A stretch of DNA of 64,000 bases, taken from positions 1 to 64,000 of the forward strand of contig PUQB01000600.1 of NCBI GenBank assembly GCA_003024785.1, in the 5' to 3' direction. The notes under the pieces are model-generated. The model did not search any database. It saw only the letters and a program-made list of their open reading frames with translations, and was not told the DNA's origin. Of the stretch, positions 23,431 to 35,841 are shown piece after piece. Source of the DNA: Selaginella tamariscina (Eukaryota > Streptophyta > Lycopodiopsida > Selaginellales > Selaginellaceae). The translations under genes and the position numbers were made by a program. Within the stretch, counting starts at the first letter, position 1; each line of letters starts with the position of its first letter.

Positions 23431-26400
23431 TCACGAGTAGAGAGGAGTTTGCTGCCTGCGTCTCGCACCACCGCTCGATGACGAGGAGTGATCTGGACCG
23501 TTGGATGAAGAGCTCTCGTTGGTATTCAATGGGAAATCCTGCATTGGGACTTGTCTATAAACTCCACTACTTGCAGTGTTTTCATCATTTGATAATCGTT
23601 GTCCTTCTTCTACTATTCTTTTCAACATGTTCATCATTGTTGGAACAAACTTTGAACACATGGAGATTATTCCCGCTAACTGCAACCACATTAATTAAGT
23701 TTATACATGTATATATGCAAAATGATTCATATATAGATATATATATATAGAGAGAGAGCGTGTGTCTATATATATCTAGCTTAAAAACAGACATAAGTAG
23801 TGTATGTACATATAGGCGTTTCCGTATATATACACATATATCTAGCACAGTAATGATCGACAACATTAGGTGATAACAAAATAACAAGTGTACCATTTAG
23901 TGTGTGAAACAAAGAAAGCTTAAGCTAATGAAATAAATTTTAAGTTTATGAACAATGACATAACTAGCAGAAGGTCAATACATTAAAGAAGCATAATATC
24001 ATAAGCAAATATTAATTATCTCGGCCGCGACACAAGAACATGGAGTTTTGACACATTCATAACACATATATGTACGTTCATATGTACAGATGTACACACA
24101 CATCTAGCACAGTAATGTAATAATAAGATCGACAACATTAAGTGATAACAAAGTAACAAGTGTACCATTGGTAACTGTGTGAAACAAAAGAAAGCTTAAG
24201 CTAATGCAATAAAGAGGTTTATGGTACTATGATATTAGTGCTTATTAAATGGGATTGTTCAGCTTACCACGCCATTTTGGAAATCCCGGCCAAGATCAAG
24301 TTGTACCCACATCGCTTTTCCCACTAGGAATGCAATAAACACGACAAGAAGCCATAAAGGGTTCCTGAACCGGATACAATCATTTCAGTAAAACGCGCCC
24401 ACACACACACACACATCACATCACATAGTACATATATATTGTGTCACATATTACAATAATATCACCTTAGTAAAGTCATAAATTCGTTGAATCCAAGAAC
24501 AACCATGGCTAATATTGCCCATGCTGGAGGTAACCAAGATTTTCCACGCTTATGCGCCTCCTGTAGAGTTACTTATTATATATATATATATATATGTAGA
24601 TGCTACATAAACGAATAACTAGTGGATTTAAATATACGAACCTGTGCAGCGAGAGCTTGACTTATCGTATATTCCGTTTCCGCTTTGAACTGCCTCCATA
24701 TAGTTCTGCACTCCCCCGGACTGAGTAACATATTCTCAGAAGGTACCTGCAATACTTTAGAAGTTAAACACAAATTTTCATTATAACATATACGGACATA
24801 CATGTATATATGCATACGACATTCATTGCATAGTTGTTTATATTTGCATTAGAGTACAGAATATAGCTTTGATGATAATGAGAATAAGAGGAATACAGTT
24901 GTACTGAATAACTGTACTGTTCGTCTTCTTTGAACCATTCCACATTCTGGAATTTATATATACCCCTTATTAAAAGGCTGTTATATATATGTGTATGTAT
25001 ATATGTTCAAACTGTATATAATTACTACGCACCCCTTCCCATGTACTTGCAGCTAATGCACTGGAAGCAGAAGTGGTTAAAGAGCGACTGTCCACATGAG
25101 TTGTGTTGCCCGCTGCTTGTATACGTTCAGAAGAATCCCCGAGTAGCGTAGTTAACGTCGATTCCACGTTATCAGAATCGTTCTCCCCTAAACGTAGAAC
25201 AGATAAGACTGCCAGAAGTTTCAATGCCTGAAATAAAAGAACAAATTATGAATTAATAAAGTCATGCAAAAAATAAATTCGTTCCCTCGTAAATAGTAAC
25301 GGTTTCAGAATAATCTAGTTATCCGTTATCTAAGCAAGCACGTACACATGTGTGTATGTACATAATTGTATAAGTTTTGAAGTATCCAGAGAACTTATAT
25401 ACATAAATACATACATACATACATAAGTTGAAGCTAACCCAATGTCTGTATTACGTAAATATACTCCATAGTACGTAGTTAGCTATATCTATCTATATTG
25501 ATATATAAAGAGAATAATCGTACCGATAAACGAGCATCCTTAGTTATTGCTCTTACGTCCTGATCACCCGTCCATACTCTCGGCATTAAATCCTGGTCGT
25601 GACTAAACACTGTATTGAACCTGTAAATGAGACAGGGAAGTTAATTAGTAGAGATAACAATCTTCATACTTAATCTACAACAGTGAACAAATATTGATAT
25701 TCGTTGTATCTATTCGGGAAAGAATTGAACTCTTCGTAATTAAATATTAGTTTTAATTAAATGCTTAACGTATTATTTACGTCACACACACACACACACA
25801 CACACACACGTGATATGTTGCATAAATGCCAATTATATATGATTTAGAATTGACTTTTGAGTTACCAAATTTAAGATTTCCTACCGTGTGTCGATAGATT
25901 ATGCCCGTAATGCATGTACATAAACATTTTGTTATATATGTGCTGATAATGTATGTGTATAGAAAACACTATGTATAAGCACTACATTAAAGGCCCAACC
26001 ACTACCTGTCTTTCATGCGAATGAGAGCCTGACTTGCTTCATCACGGGCTTTTTTCATGACCACATTACGACCGAAGGCGACAAAGTCTTCTTCGATTTT
26101 GTTTAATTCCGCCTTCTCGAGTTCGAATACTGCTAAAGCCTGCACCAAAGCCCCTTTTGCTAGCTCAGTCTCATGAGCGAGAAGCTTTCTCATGGAAGGC
26201 CACGTGTCTACGGACGCGGCATCCAGCAGGGTTGCTGCAGAGTTCCCAAGTGCATCCTCAACTTGACGCTGTAAAACAAAACAACACTTGTGTGTATATA
26301 CGTACACACACGCACACGCACATATATATACATGTAAATTGGTACATGTGTGTGCTGTTGTATGTATAAATAAATGTATTCTCATATATAGCGTGAAAAT

Positions 26401-29400
26401 CCTGCGATACATAAAACCATTCAAAAGTAACATTCATATACACAAACTATGCGTATAATAGACACAAAATGCACATATATATATGTAATGAATATATAGA
26501 CTTCAAGTAGATAGATATATAAATAAATAGTTACATATAGTACAAATATATTAATATAACGTCGGGTCTAAATAACACATACTGTATAGTTTTACCTCGT
26601 ATTTAGTAATTACTTCTGCAAGCTTTGGGACTTCACTGTTTGTGCATAAGATTCTACATCACGACGAAGCTTTTCCTTGACTTTTGAGAAATCCCATCCG
26701 GCTAATTTCACATTCGAGTCTGTTGAACAAGATTTAAACACAACGTTAGACAATTATATATGACGTGAGATATAACTACATACTTTACATAATAGCGGTA
26801 ATCAGGCAATGAGTCATATAATATAAATATGTTTTTATGGGTAAAATCTTCTTACGCTATCTACTTGAGAAACCAATAACAGACGACAAAGTGGACACTA
26901 GAACTACAAAATGACGATCATATGATCTAATGTAATAAATATTAACAACATGCATACGATCTAATGTAATAAATATTAACAACATGCATATGATCTAATG
27001 TAATAATATTAACAACATGCATATGATCTAATGTAATAAATATTAACAACATGCACGACGTTTATCATTATTATTACATAGTTGGTTATGCAATAATAAT
27101 ACCTTTACAACCGGCGTCAAACTCATTCATGCATTCAACAGTGCATCTTCGAACAGCAGCTGCAAAACCTTCGGTTTCTGAAGCCGAATCCAAAGCCTGC
27201 TTAAACGTTGCAAAGGCTTTTGCTCTATGATGTCCTAACACTGCTTGATAAGAAGGTTGCACAAGCTGCAGCAAAACAAAAGGAGATACTCTAATACAGG
27301 ATACATTCATATGTAAGAATAAATAAAACTATAATTATTGTAATATATTAATGATCACCAAATCACTGATTACCTCTAAACATCTGTTCGTTAGGAATTC
27401 CCTTTTACTGTCCCGCACCTTAGCTTCAAAGTATGTCGCTTCCGCATCATATCTGAAAAATCCGTATGTCTACAGAAGTAATAATATATAACGTTATTAT
27501 ATATGTAAACGTATTTAGGTAATACACTTCTAGATTACTATGAAATCTAGAAGTGGATTACTACAATACAATCGTAAAATATCATAAACAATATCTACGA
27601 TTATATTATATATACATATCCATATCCCTTACATAATATATATCGTGCAAACTAAATTCCAATATACAGAATCAACTTATTGATTTGTTAAATGCATGTC
27701 ACAATTGTTTTATTTACTTAATCAAGGCATTATGATTGATATGTTGTGGGGAATGTGTACTGGACCTTATTACTATAGCAGTAACATTATCTTAATTATC
27801 TTATTACTACTTACGCATTGAAATAACGATCCAATAAAGCATCCAATCTCTTCCCGAATCCTTGTACAGATCCAGATTTTGCACTCTCAGAGAGCTCCTT
27901 CCACTCCTGCACTCATTTCTTATTGATTACTAATGCTAGTCTAGCATCTCTAGTTCTCTATATACTATAACGTACGGCAAAATTTCAATACATTGTAATG
28001 AAGCTATACCTCATCTTTTGAAAGTGCTAAAAACTTTTCGTTTGCAATTTCTTCACAACGTACCGTCGCGACCATAACCTGGTAGTCCAAGATTAGTTAA
28101 CAACCGGCCATATTTGTTATTTAAATCGGAAACCTTGTGAGCTGGGAGATCCAAGTCCTTGTTTTCCTTAATTATTTTCCAAATCTCATGACTACTTAAG
28201 GGAAAGCCAGAGCCCGGAATAACTGTGGTTCGATCCCCTGCAAGCCCACCAGGAGCTATAGAATTCATAAATCTTTCCCGCAATTCTTCAACCTGCAGAA
28301 AAATAACGAAAACAAAGTGAGAGTAGATTCAAATAAATATACACACATACATAAGTATGTGTATATATACAATTATCTATACATATAAACGCACAAACAT
28401 AAATAAATTATGGAACGCCTCTAAGTGGATAGACAAGGATACCTGATGCTTAAAAACTTCTTCCTTCTCTTCATAGCTTGCCAAGGCCGTTACTTGTACC
28501 TGCCCCAAATAGCATATTTAGCATACTGACGACGTTATCAAAACAATTATAAGGGTATATCTACGTATATGATATGCATATGCATGTAGGTACAACTAAT
28601 ATCTACATTTATCCACTGTTACCTTGAAAAAATCAGAAAGTTTGCTGTTTTTGTATTTCTCAGGTTTCGAGACACCAGCCCAAATCTGAAAAAGATAAAT
28701 AATGTTAAGTTTAATTAGCTTAAAGTGCAAAAACGGTACCTTCTCCACATCTTCTCTAAGAACTGGATCGAGAATTTCCATGGGTGTCTGCAGAAAGATC
28801 GTATATAAGCTCTATCGACTATATTTATCCATGTATACACATGTATTATGCTAAGTTAGCATCTGAAATAAACCAACATATACAGAATTAATACCTTGGT
28901 TTTGTCCCGAATGACAAATAATAGAGTTGTTTTACGAGGAGTAAATAATCGCATCATAACCTACAAAAGCTTGTCAAAAAGAGAATGTGACTATTTGGGA
29001 GCTCGTATTCACCTGAAAAACTGTTTTCAGCAATGGTTTGTTGGCCGCATGCTCACGCCCAATATCATGACACCACCTAGATGCAGGACTTGTCAATAAA
29101 CAGAAAACATATGTGCACACACATACACCCACACCCCATATATATATATATATATAGATAGATAGATAGATAGATAAATAGAGACAGAGAGATAGAGATT
29201 TTGATGAATTTGAGTAATTATCTAAATTCTCAAATTGGAAACGCTTACATGTTTATGATTACGATATCTGACACGGCTAAGGCAAATAGAGAACTTTGCT
29301 TTTCAAAAGTAGCATCATCCTACACATCAAAGTTTCAAAGTGAGTCATACTCACCTGTTTATAGCAAGAGTTATTCTTTTCTTGTGAAAAATAACTAATA

Positions 29401-30041
29401 TCCATACTCACCTCTCCTCGTTCACGACTGTCTGTACCCTCAAGGTCCATAACAAGTGTGCATGGTTCGATATCTTTTGCTTTGGCCAGCCATACACCTT
29501 GTGTCGTTTGTGTCCTGACATGTTTTATAGATAATACCAATAAAAAAGATTGATCTCACATACAAATACAGATACTCAAGTTATGACATAGTTTGTATAT
29601 ATGAACTAACCTGCCCTTGAAGGCGTCCATTTCTCTAAATCGCGTACCAAATAAGTGGTTTAGTAGCGTGCTTTTCCCTGAATGATAATGATATAGTCTT
29701 TAGATTAGAGATTCACATAAGTTTAATGATGATAACTTAAAAAGACATACCGCTGCTTTGCGGACCCATAATAGAAGCAACCGCATAATTAAGGCCGCAC
29801 TCAGGAAGCTTTATTGATTTCACATACGCTTGCAGGTCAGCGTCATTGAACTTCCCGCTTCCATCAATGAGCTGCATTGAGGGTACCGTGGTTCCATTTT
29901 CCTGTATACAATAAACATACATTAGCGAGTTCTTTCTTGTCTGCTTTTGTATAGACATATCTACTCACATCATATATATAATATAGAATGTGTTTCTCAT
30001 TGTTCATATAATATCTGATCACTAACCTGGAAAGACGCCAT
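23431..30041 (-). CDS. RHD3: RHD3/SEY1-family dynamin-like GTPase (ER membrane fusion), 23 exons
   Basis: Plant atlastin-type GTPase that fuses ER tubules. Exons, 5' to 3' on the minus strand: 30027-30041, 29751-29901, 29611-29677, 29412-29514, 29249-29319, 29013-29076, 28895-28960, 28740-28787, 28623-28685, 28443-28499, 28134-28292, 28010-28078, 27815-27906, 27374-27452, 27103-27265, 26595-26719, 26006-26268, 25524-25620, 25033-25227, 24642-24746, 24466-24560, 24268-24364, 23431-23679. All joins are GT-AG and in frame, giving 830 residues (Arabidopsis RHD3 has 802). The P-loop is GPQSSGKST, switch motifs TTQG and DLEGTD, and the G4 motif FVIRDKT. The middle helical part has [10 protein letters not shown] and DLPAHK. 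Two membrane segments near the end ([11 protein letters not shown] and [13 protein letters not shown]) form the ER hairpin, followed by a Ser-rich tail. One small difference from the family is DSRERGE for DGRERGE. Confidence 0.96.
23838..24215 (-). repeat. Tandem duplication inside RHD3 intron 22
   Basis: The block 23843-23935 (ATATATCTAGCACAGTAATG .. GAAAGCTTAAGCTAATG) recurs at 24100-24210 with about 12 extra bases and some changes. It lies wholly within the intron 23680-24267. Confidence 0.75.
26919..27055 (-). repeat. Minisatellite of about 34 bp in RHD3 intron 15
   Basis: Four copies of CATATGATCTAATGTAATAA followed by ATATTAACAACATG, nearly identical; one copy lacks an A. Between the exons at 26719 and 27103. 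Confidence 0.85.
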
Positions 30042-30530
30042 GGAGCTTGATGAAGAAACCCTGGGCGGCAGCGCATAGAATCAGAAACAAATGAATCTCT
30101 CTCTCTGCACATACCTGGAATCCGCAAATCCCTGCTCCCCGCTATAAACCCTATCCGATCAAAGCGCCATGGATCAACTAAGCAATCCGCTCGATAATAA
30201 ATGAGGATTTCAAGAATAAAATCGCTAAAAACTATGAATTTTCGCTGAAACGCAGAAATCAGCTGATTTTCCACAAATTAGATAGGAGAATGCGAAAATC
30301 TATGTAAAATCAAAAGAATATATGCAAGAAAATCGCTAAATCAATGAATATACACAAGAAATCCCCATTCTTTCACGGATCTATGTAAAAAAATGAAAGA
30401 ATTTCACCTGAATACAAGAGCTGAAACCGAAGAGCCTCCAAAAGAACGAAAGATCTTCCTCTAGGGTTTACCGAGCGACACTCTGTTGTAGGCAGTGCAT
30501 GATTTCTTCTTGCCCTAAACGCTAAACTTG
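30042..30530 (-). promoter_or_regulatory. RHD3 leader and promoter region
   Basis: This lies upstream of the minus-strand start at 30041. GC is higher than in the spacer beyond. A telo-box-like TAGGGTTTA at about 30463 and CCCTAAAC copies at about 30515-30535 are the kind of element common at plant housekeeping gene starts. The exact transcription start cannot be told. Confidence 0.4.
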
Positions 30531-31030
30531 CCCTAAAATAAAATACTAATTTTTGTATAGAAATTTAAAAATTTTGACCTAAATTCCCATCATTATAACA
30601 CGTATATCGTGTTCGCTACATCTGTCGATTTACTCATGTCCTCTTGTGTGATTCATCCCTGACATACGGATAATACATTATCTCATAACATATTGTATTC
30701 TAAGAACGTAATAAAGGAAATAAAGAAACTGGAATAACCTAGGTTTATATATATAAGTAAAAGGTATGGTCCTAATCATATTTAGATTATTTTATAATTA
30801 ATTTGAACCTTTAATGCTCTTAATATATTGAATTTATTTTTAATTTCATATGCTAAACTTAATTATTTAAAACATATCAATTGTTATTATCATGACATAA
30901 GTAATTATAATATTAAAATCTTTATAATATAAATTCCCAGGTCTTTAAATATACTCCTATTATAATTTTTTTTTGTTAAGAATGGATACACATGCTTTAC
31001 TCTTTTCGATGTAAAAAGAATTTGTTGAAC

Positions 31031-32334
31031 CACATCCACATACTTAGAATTTCTTACTTGTAACTCTCATCCTTTATAACAGATGTTAATAATTTATATT
31101 GTTTAACGATAAAAACTTTATCATTCTCGTATTCTACTTCCTTCCATATAAATGTTTTTTTCTTTTCTTTATTTTTATTAAATATTGTGACTCGAAATTA
31201 ATAATATAACATATATCATAAAGGTAACAAAAATTACAAAAGACTTGAAAATTAACACAAGGGAAATGTTATAATAATATGATAATTTGCTAAAATGACT
31301 TAACACGTCAATTAACCTGTTACACTCACCATTAATGAAAGTGTAAGATTAACTGGGTACACCCCCAATACTTGGCATTGCTACCAAAAATAATTAACAT
31401 TTGAGCACGTTGAAAGCCTTTTCATGGCCCACCCTTCAGAATATCCTTCTCACCCATCATCTTTACACCCCTCCATCCCCAAGCTAACACCCTCTCATTC
31501 CTGATTCTTGTGTACAAACTCTCAGTAAAAAATGAGCAAGTGTGTCTTACCACATTTGTCATGGACGACAATATTCACTAGCTTGACTTGTCGGATGGAC
31601 AAAAACATGTTCCAGGGCAAACATTAAAGATCTGGACTTGCACCACTCCCCTCCCTTCCTTGGCACCGATACGGGAAGCTGCCATAGAAGTTGTGTGCCA
31701 ATATGCAAGTGCCAACGGATTTGTGTTTGTCATCAGGCGTTCGCAGTTTTGGAGCATTGAGGAGTAAGAGTCTGTGATCTGGCAACACATCCTACAATGT
31801 GCACAAGTGCCATCCCATTTGCCATCCCAGCCATTGTAACAAACTGTTGCCCCAACAAGTTACAACACCACAAGAGTGTAAACAACGGTTGTGCAAAGGG
31901 TGCAATCAACCTAGTCACAACCAGCAGACTTGTCCCTAGCTGGCCAACAATGAATAGACTTTTTTTTTGAGACGACAAGAGAGCTTGTTTTGATTATGTA
32001 TCCAATGGTGATAATGATTTTTTATTATATATATTAGGAGAGGTGTACTCACTAAGTAGCAAAAATCCACCACACAATTGAAGATTGCTGACATATTAAG
32101 TCATTTTAACAATCATTATGTCATTATAACATTTTCCTTAACAAAATTAATAATATAATATATTACAAGGGCAGTGAAAATTAACAACATAATATATCAT
32201 AATGATAATGTAAGGTAAGTACGTATTTACTATAAAAAATGATGAAATTTTTATCATGATACAATATAGTTTGTTTAAATAACATTCATGAAAATGATAG
32301 AGTTACAAGTAAGAAAGCAAAGTATGTGGATGTG
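31031..32334 (+). mobile_element. Decayed Mutator-like DNA element with long terminal inverted repeats
   Basis: The left end (31031-31315) matches the reverse complement of the right end (32085-32334): CACATCCACATACTT, TTTCTTACTTGTAACTCT, GATAAAAACTTTATCAT, AATGTTATAATNATATGAT and TAAAATGACTTAA recur in the same order, with substitutions and small indels. Inverted ends of 250-285 bp are typical of Mutator-like elements. Between them lie the remnants of a FAR1-type DNA-binding domain and a CCHC knuckle (31570-31935), both usual parts of such transposases. The transposase core is missing, so this is a non-autonomous deletion derivative of about 1.3 kb. I could not find a clear 9-bp target duplication. 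Confidence 0.65.
31574..31950 (+). pseudogene. FAR1/MULE-transposase-like fragment with a CCHC zinc knuckle
   Basis: One frame gives the N-terminal FAR1-type pattern near 31665-31746: PIREAAIEVVCQYASANGF then VFVIRRSQ, compare the family pattern of an acidic/alanine helix, YA..NGF and a basic strand. About 145 bp further, in another frame, 31892-31933 gives CKGCNQPSHNQQTC, a perfect C-x2-C-x4-H-x4-C knuckle like the one at the end of Mutator transposases and FAR1 relatives. Stops and a frame change separate them, and the DDE core that normally lies between is absent. It sits between the long inverted repeats of the element described above. Confidence 0.6.
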
Positions 32335-32339
32335 ATATA

Positions 32340-32550
32340 GGTAACTTACATATTGTAAGATTCTCATTTATTATTCGAATATTCTAGGATCTTAGGATAT
32401 TCTAAAGTAGTCGAGGTCTTAGAATATGCTCCAGGAATCACCGTTGGATTGATACTTTGAATCTGGACCGTTTTAGTTTATAAATAAATATAATTATGAA
32501 ACGAGGAGAGGGGTCCTCAAAATAAAAGCTACATACTAAAACCTTCAAGC
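32340..32550 (+). promoter_or_regulatory. Promoter region of the APS/PAPS reductase gene
   Basis: A TATA-like box (TATAAATAAATA) lies near 32479, about 70 bp before the start codon at 32551. Two opposed copies of a TAGGATATTCTA / TTAGAATATGCT motif lie at 32390-32430. It starts only a few bases beyond the inverted end of the Mutator-like element. Confidence 0.4.
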
Positions 32551-32871
32551 ATGGCGGCTATGGCGCTAGGGCATCAGTCTTCTCTCTCCTTTGCGGCTTC
32601 TTCCAGGTGCGTATGTATGCGTGTGTATGTGTTGCAAATTTATGTCATTTTCCTTCGTATCTGATTGAATATAGATCAGACACAATGTATATATAAAGAT
32701 TATATATCTCCTATTTTGATTTATTTTTTCTGAATCTAAACATCTATAATATATATATGAAATGTTTTCTGAAGTGTTAATGTACCCTCTTGTATGAGGA
32801 ATCACATAAGTATACATGCATATGCAATACAAACATGATCTCTCCCTCCCTGCTTCCTCTCTCTCTCTCTC

Positions 32872-32906
<35 letters not shown>

Positions 32907-33064
32907 TGTGAGTGAGAGAGAGAGAGAGACTTACATGCACAATTGCTCGAAAATTGTTCTACCACTATTTAAAACTATCTGGACCTTCTACATACATTGT
33001 ACACTATGCACATCCTTATTTGAACGTCTTTCTGTACATTTTACACACACACACACACACACAC

Positions 33065-33115
<51 letters not shown>

Positions 33116-33172
33116 CTATGTATGTGTGTGTCTGTGTCTGTGTGTCTGTGTGTATGTATCTCTGTGTGTGTG

Positions 33173-33208
<36 letters not shown>

Positions 33209-34392
33209 AATGAGAGAGAGGGAGAGACTTAAATACACAATTGCTCGAACAATTGATTGGCAAATTGTTCGGCAAATTGTTCTACCACTACTTAAAACCA
33301 TCTGGACCTTCTACATAGATTGTACACTATATGCACATCCATATTTGAACGTCTTTATCTGTACATTTTATTCACACACATCAAATTTCTTAATACACTT
33401 TTCTATCGTGTTCAGGGATTCTTACTTGAGAGGGCATTTCACGCCTGTCCACACCTCCGTACCAAGGACAGCAGCACCATGTACAAGACAGCGGTTGGTC
33501 GTACGGAATTCTGCAGTGAAAGAGGCAGTGGACATAAAGCAGTGGAACGAGAGTATATACGAGGAAAGGCTGCAGCATCTTGAATCTCAGGCTATGGGTG
33601 CACTCCGCAAAACTGTTGAAGTCTTCGAGAGGCCCACTTTCCCATGTGCTCTCATTGCCGGAGACGTGGTACGTATGTATGTGTTCACATGCGTCTGTAT
33701 ATGTAACGTAGGAAAACACTACACCCAAGCATAATATACATGTATATTTATTTTATATGAAATTCTTACAGTATTAGGACTCTCTCTCTCTCTCTCTAAT
33801 GTCTATATACACACTTATATATTTCAAAGTACATAAAGTTGTATGTATAAGTACGGCCATATATTAATGTCTTCGTATTGTTTATGTTTTTAAGGTAATG
33901 TTGGACTTGCTTCACAAAATCGGGGCCTTGGAGAACGAGGCCGTAAAAGTAGTATTCGTTGACACCTTCCACCTGTTTCCGGAAACCTATACATTTCTAA
34001 AAGCTCTGGAGGTAAAATCTGCTATATGATATATTCAATACTATGTATTTATCATATGTATAATGTGACTATTATAATTGTTATGAGAAAATTATTGAAT
34101 GTATGTATACTGCATATGCAGGAGAAGTATAACTTTAAGGCTCGTGTTTTCCATGCGTCTGAGTTTAACACCCGGGAAGAATATATTGCAAAACACGGTG
34201 CTGACCTCTACATCCGTGTAAGCTTTATTAATGTGTTTATTAAGTCGTAAATCAATGATAAAAAAGTTCATAAATAAATGTTCTAACTTGTACACAGGAC
34301 ATCGAAGAATATGACAGGATATGCAAAGTGGAGCCTTTCAATCGTGCATTATCGACCCTGCAGGTCAGAAACCATACACACACACACACACG

Positions 34393-34430
<38 letters not shown>

Positions 34431-35093
34431 GTGGGGTTCAGATGTATACAAACATTGAGAGCTACAGGTTGATGCGATGATAAATGGGAGAAGACGTGAT
34501 CACGGTGCTGAAAGAGCTCATCTCGAGGTACTTACACAGACGCAGAGAGATGCTGTTATAATACTCTCTCTCACACACACACACGCACACACAAATTCAT
34601 GTTCATTTTGATGCTGTAGGTTGTTCAAGCTGGGAAGATGGTGAATGTCCAACCTTTGGCATATTGGGAATTCAGGTCGGTTGTATACACATACACATTA
34701 TTTTAGGTAATCATAGATTATAGAAATACATTTTACTAAATATTTTGTTTAATAATGCAGGGATTGCTGGAATTATTTGACAAAGCACAAGGTACCATAC
34801 CACCCATTGCATGATCAAGGGTATCCAAGTATTGGAGATATACAGAGCACATTGCCCGTTCCGAAAGAGAAGTGGTTTGAATACGGTGGCGAGAGGTCGG
34901 GCCGTTTCCAGGTAATAAGCCTCTCTCTCTCTCTCTACTGAAAAGACACACACACACACACACAGAGGCTAGATAATCAAGATTACAGCGTGTATTTGCC
35001 TGTATATTATCTATTAGTCTTAAAAACTCCATAAATCACACACACACACATACGCAGTAATCGAGATTATGTATGCATTTAAGTGTGTGCTTG

Positions 35094-35128
<35 letters not shown>

Positions 35129-35351
35129 TGCCTAGTTTTGTAGTATAAATGTATGTATTTATATACATTATCTATATACTATTCATATACATACATAGCA
35201 GTATGGTATCTTAAGCAACTAGTGTGTGTATGTGTGTGTGTGTGTGTAGTGTGTGTGTGTGTCTTATATTATGTTTTATTTATTAAAGGGGCTCACGAAC
35301 AAGGATGGCTCTCTTAAGACTGAATGTGGAATCCATTCACAAAAAAGTTGA
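32551..35351 (+). CDS. Plastid-type APS/PAPS reductase without Fe-S cysteines (APR-B type), 9 exons
   Basis: Reduces activated sulfate (APS or PAPS) to sulfite in assimilation. Exons: 32551-32606, 33416-33668, 33895-34011, 34122-34217, 34298-34363, 34468-34527, 34620-34675, 34761-34911, 35289-35351; all GT-AG, in frame, 305 residues. The first ~70 residues are Ser/Ala/Arg-rich and look like a plastid transit peptide. The core has [30 protein letters not shown] and the catalytic tail TECGIH. The paired Cys-Cys motifs that hold a 4Fe-4S cluster in ordinary plant APR are absent, and there is no C-terminal thioredoxin-like domain. This matches the moss APR-B class and enterobacterial/fungal PAPS reductases. 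Substrate preference cannot be read from sequence. It is convergent with PIG-Q (stops 208 bp apart). Confidence 0.93.
32922..33378 (+). repeat. Tandem duplication and SSRs in reductase intron 1
   Basis: The block 32930-33050 (ACACAATTGCTCGAA .. TTCTGTACATTTTA) is repeated at 33232-33370 with insertions. Between and before the copies are composite runs: (CT)n(TA)n(GT)n(GA)n at 32860-32930, and (AC)11(TA)9(TG)15 at 33042-33113 followed by more (TG)n to 33206. Confidence 0.8.
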
Positions 35352-35559
35352 AAGGGATAGTTAAATAATAAACATAAAAATAAATTAACAAAAGTTTTTT
35401 TTTTAAAATTCTTTAATAAAAATTGGGCTATGTAAATAATAACAAGAAAGAGATTTTAATAATAAAAATAAGTTAAAATAATAACAAGAAAGAATTACAT
35501 ATATGTACATTTACAAAATGTAAACATTAAGCCTTTTAGTTACAAACTTCATACTTGTT
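35352..35559. other. Shared 3' region between convergent reductase and PIG-Q genes
   Basis: 208 bp, AT-rich, with AATAAA-like signals on both strands (for instance TTTAATAAAAAT near 35412). The 3' ends of both transcripts must lie here or overlap. Confidence 0.5.
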
Positions 35560-35777
35560 CTATTTGAGAACAAGTTGTATGAATCGCTTGAGGGTTAAAT
35601 TACTCCTGGTAATACAAGATTTTAATCCAAAATCCAGCTTTAGAGGCAGCCTGCACATGTGTATAATATATATAAGCATATATATACATACATATGTAGA
35701 CATAAAATAATTATATTTACATTTATATGTAGTTATAGGTATATATACATTGTTATTTATTACATTAATATAGTTAT

Positions 35778-35841
<64 letters not shown>

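Noticed and set aside
23367-23896. Plus-strand and second minus-strand frames over the last RHD3 exon
   Set aside because: Shadows of the true terminal exon (23431-23679).
31031-32334. A 9-bp target-site duplication for the Mutator-like element
   Set aside because: The bases outside the inverted ends (TTTGTTGAAC and ATATAGGTAA) do not match, so I do not claim one.
32887-33232. Cys/Val-rich open frames in reductase intron 1
   Set aside because: They are translations of (TG)n and (GA)n microsatellites inside an intron.
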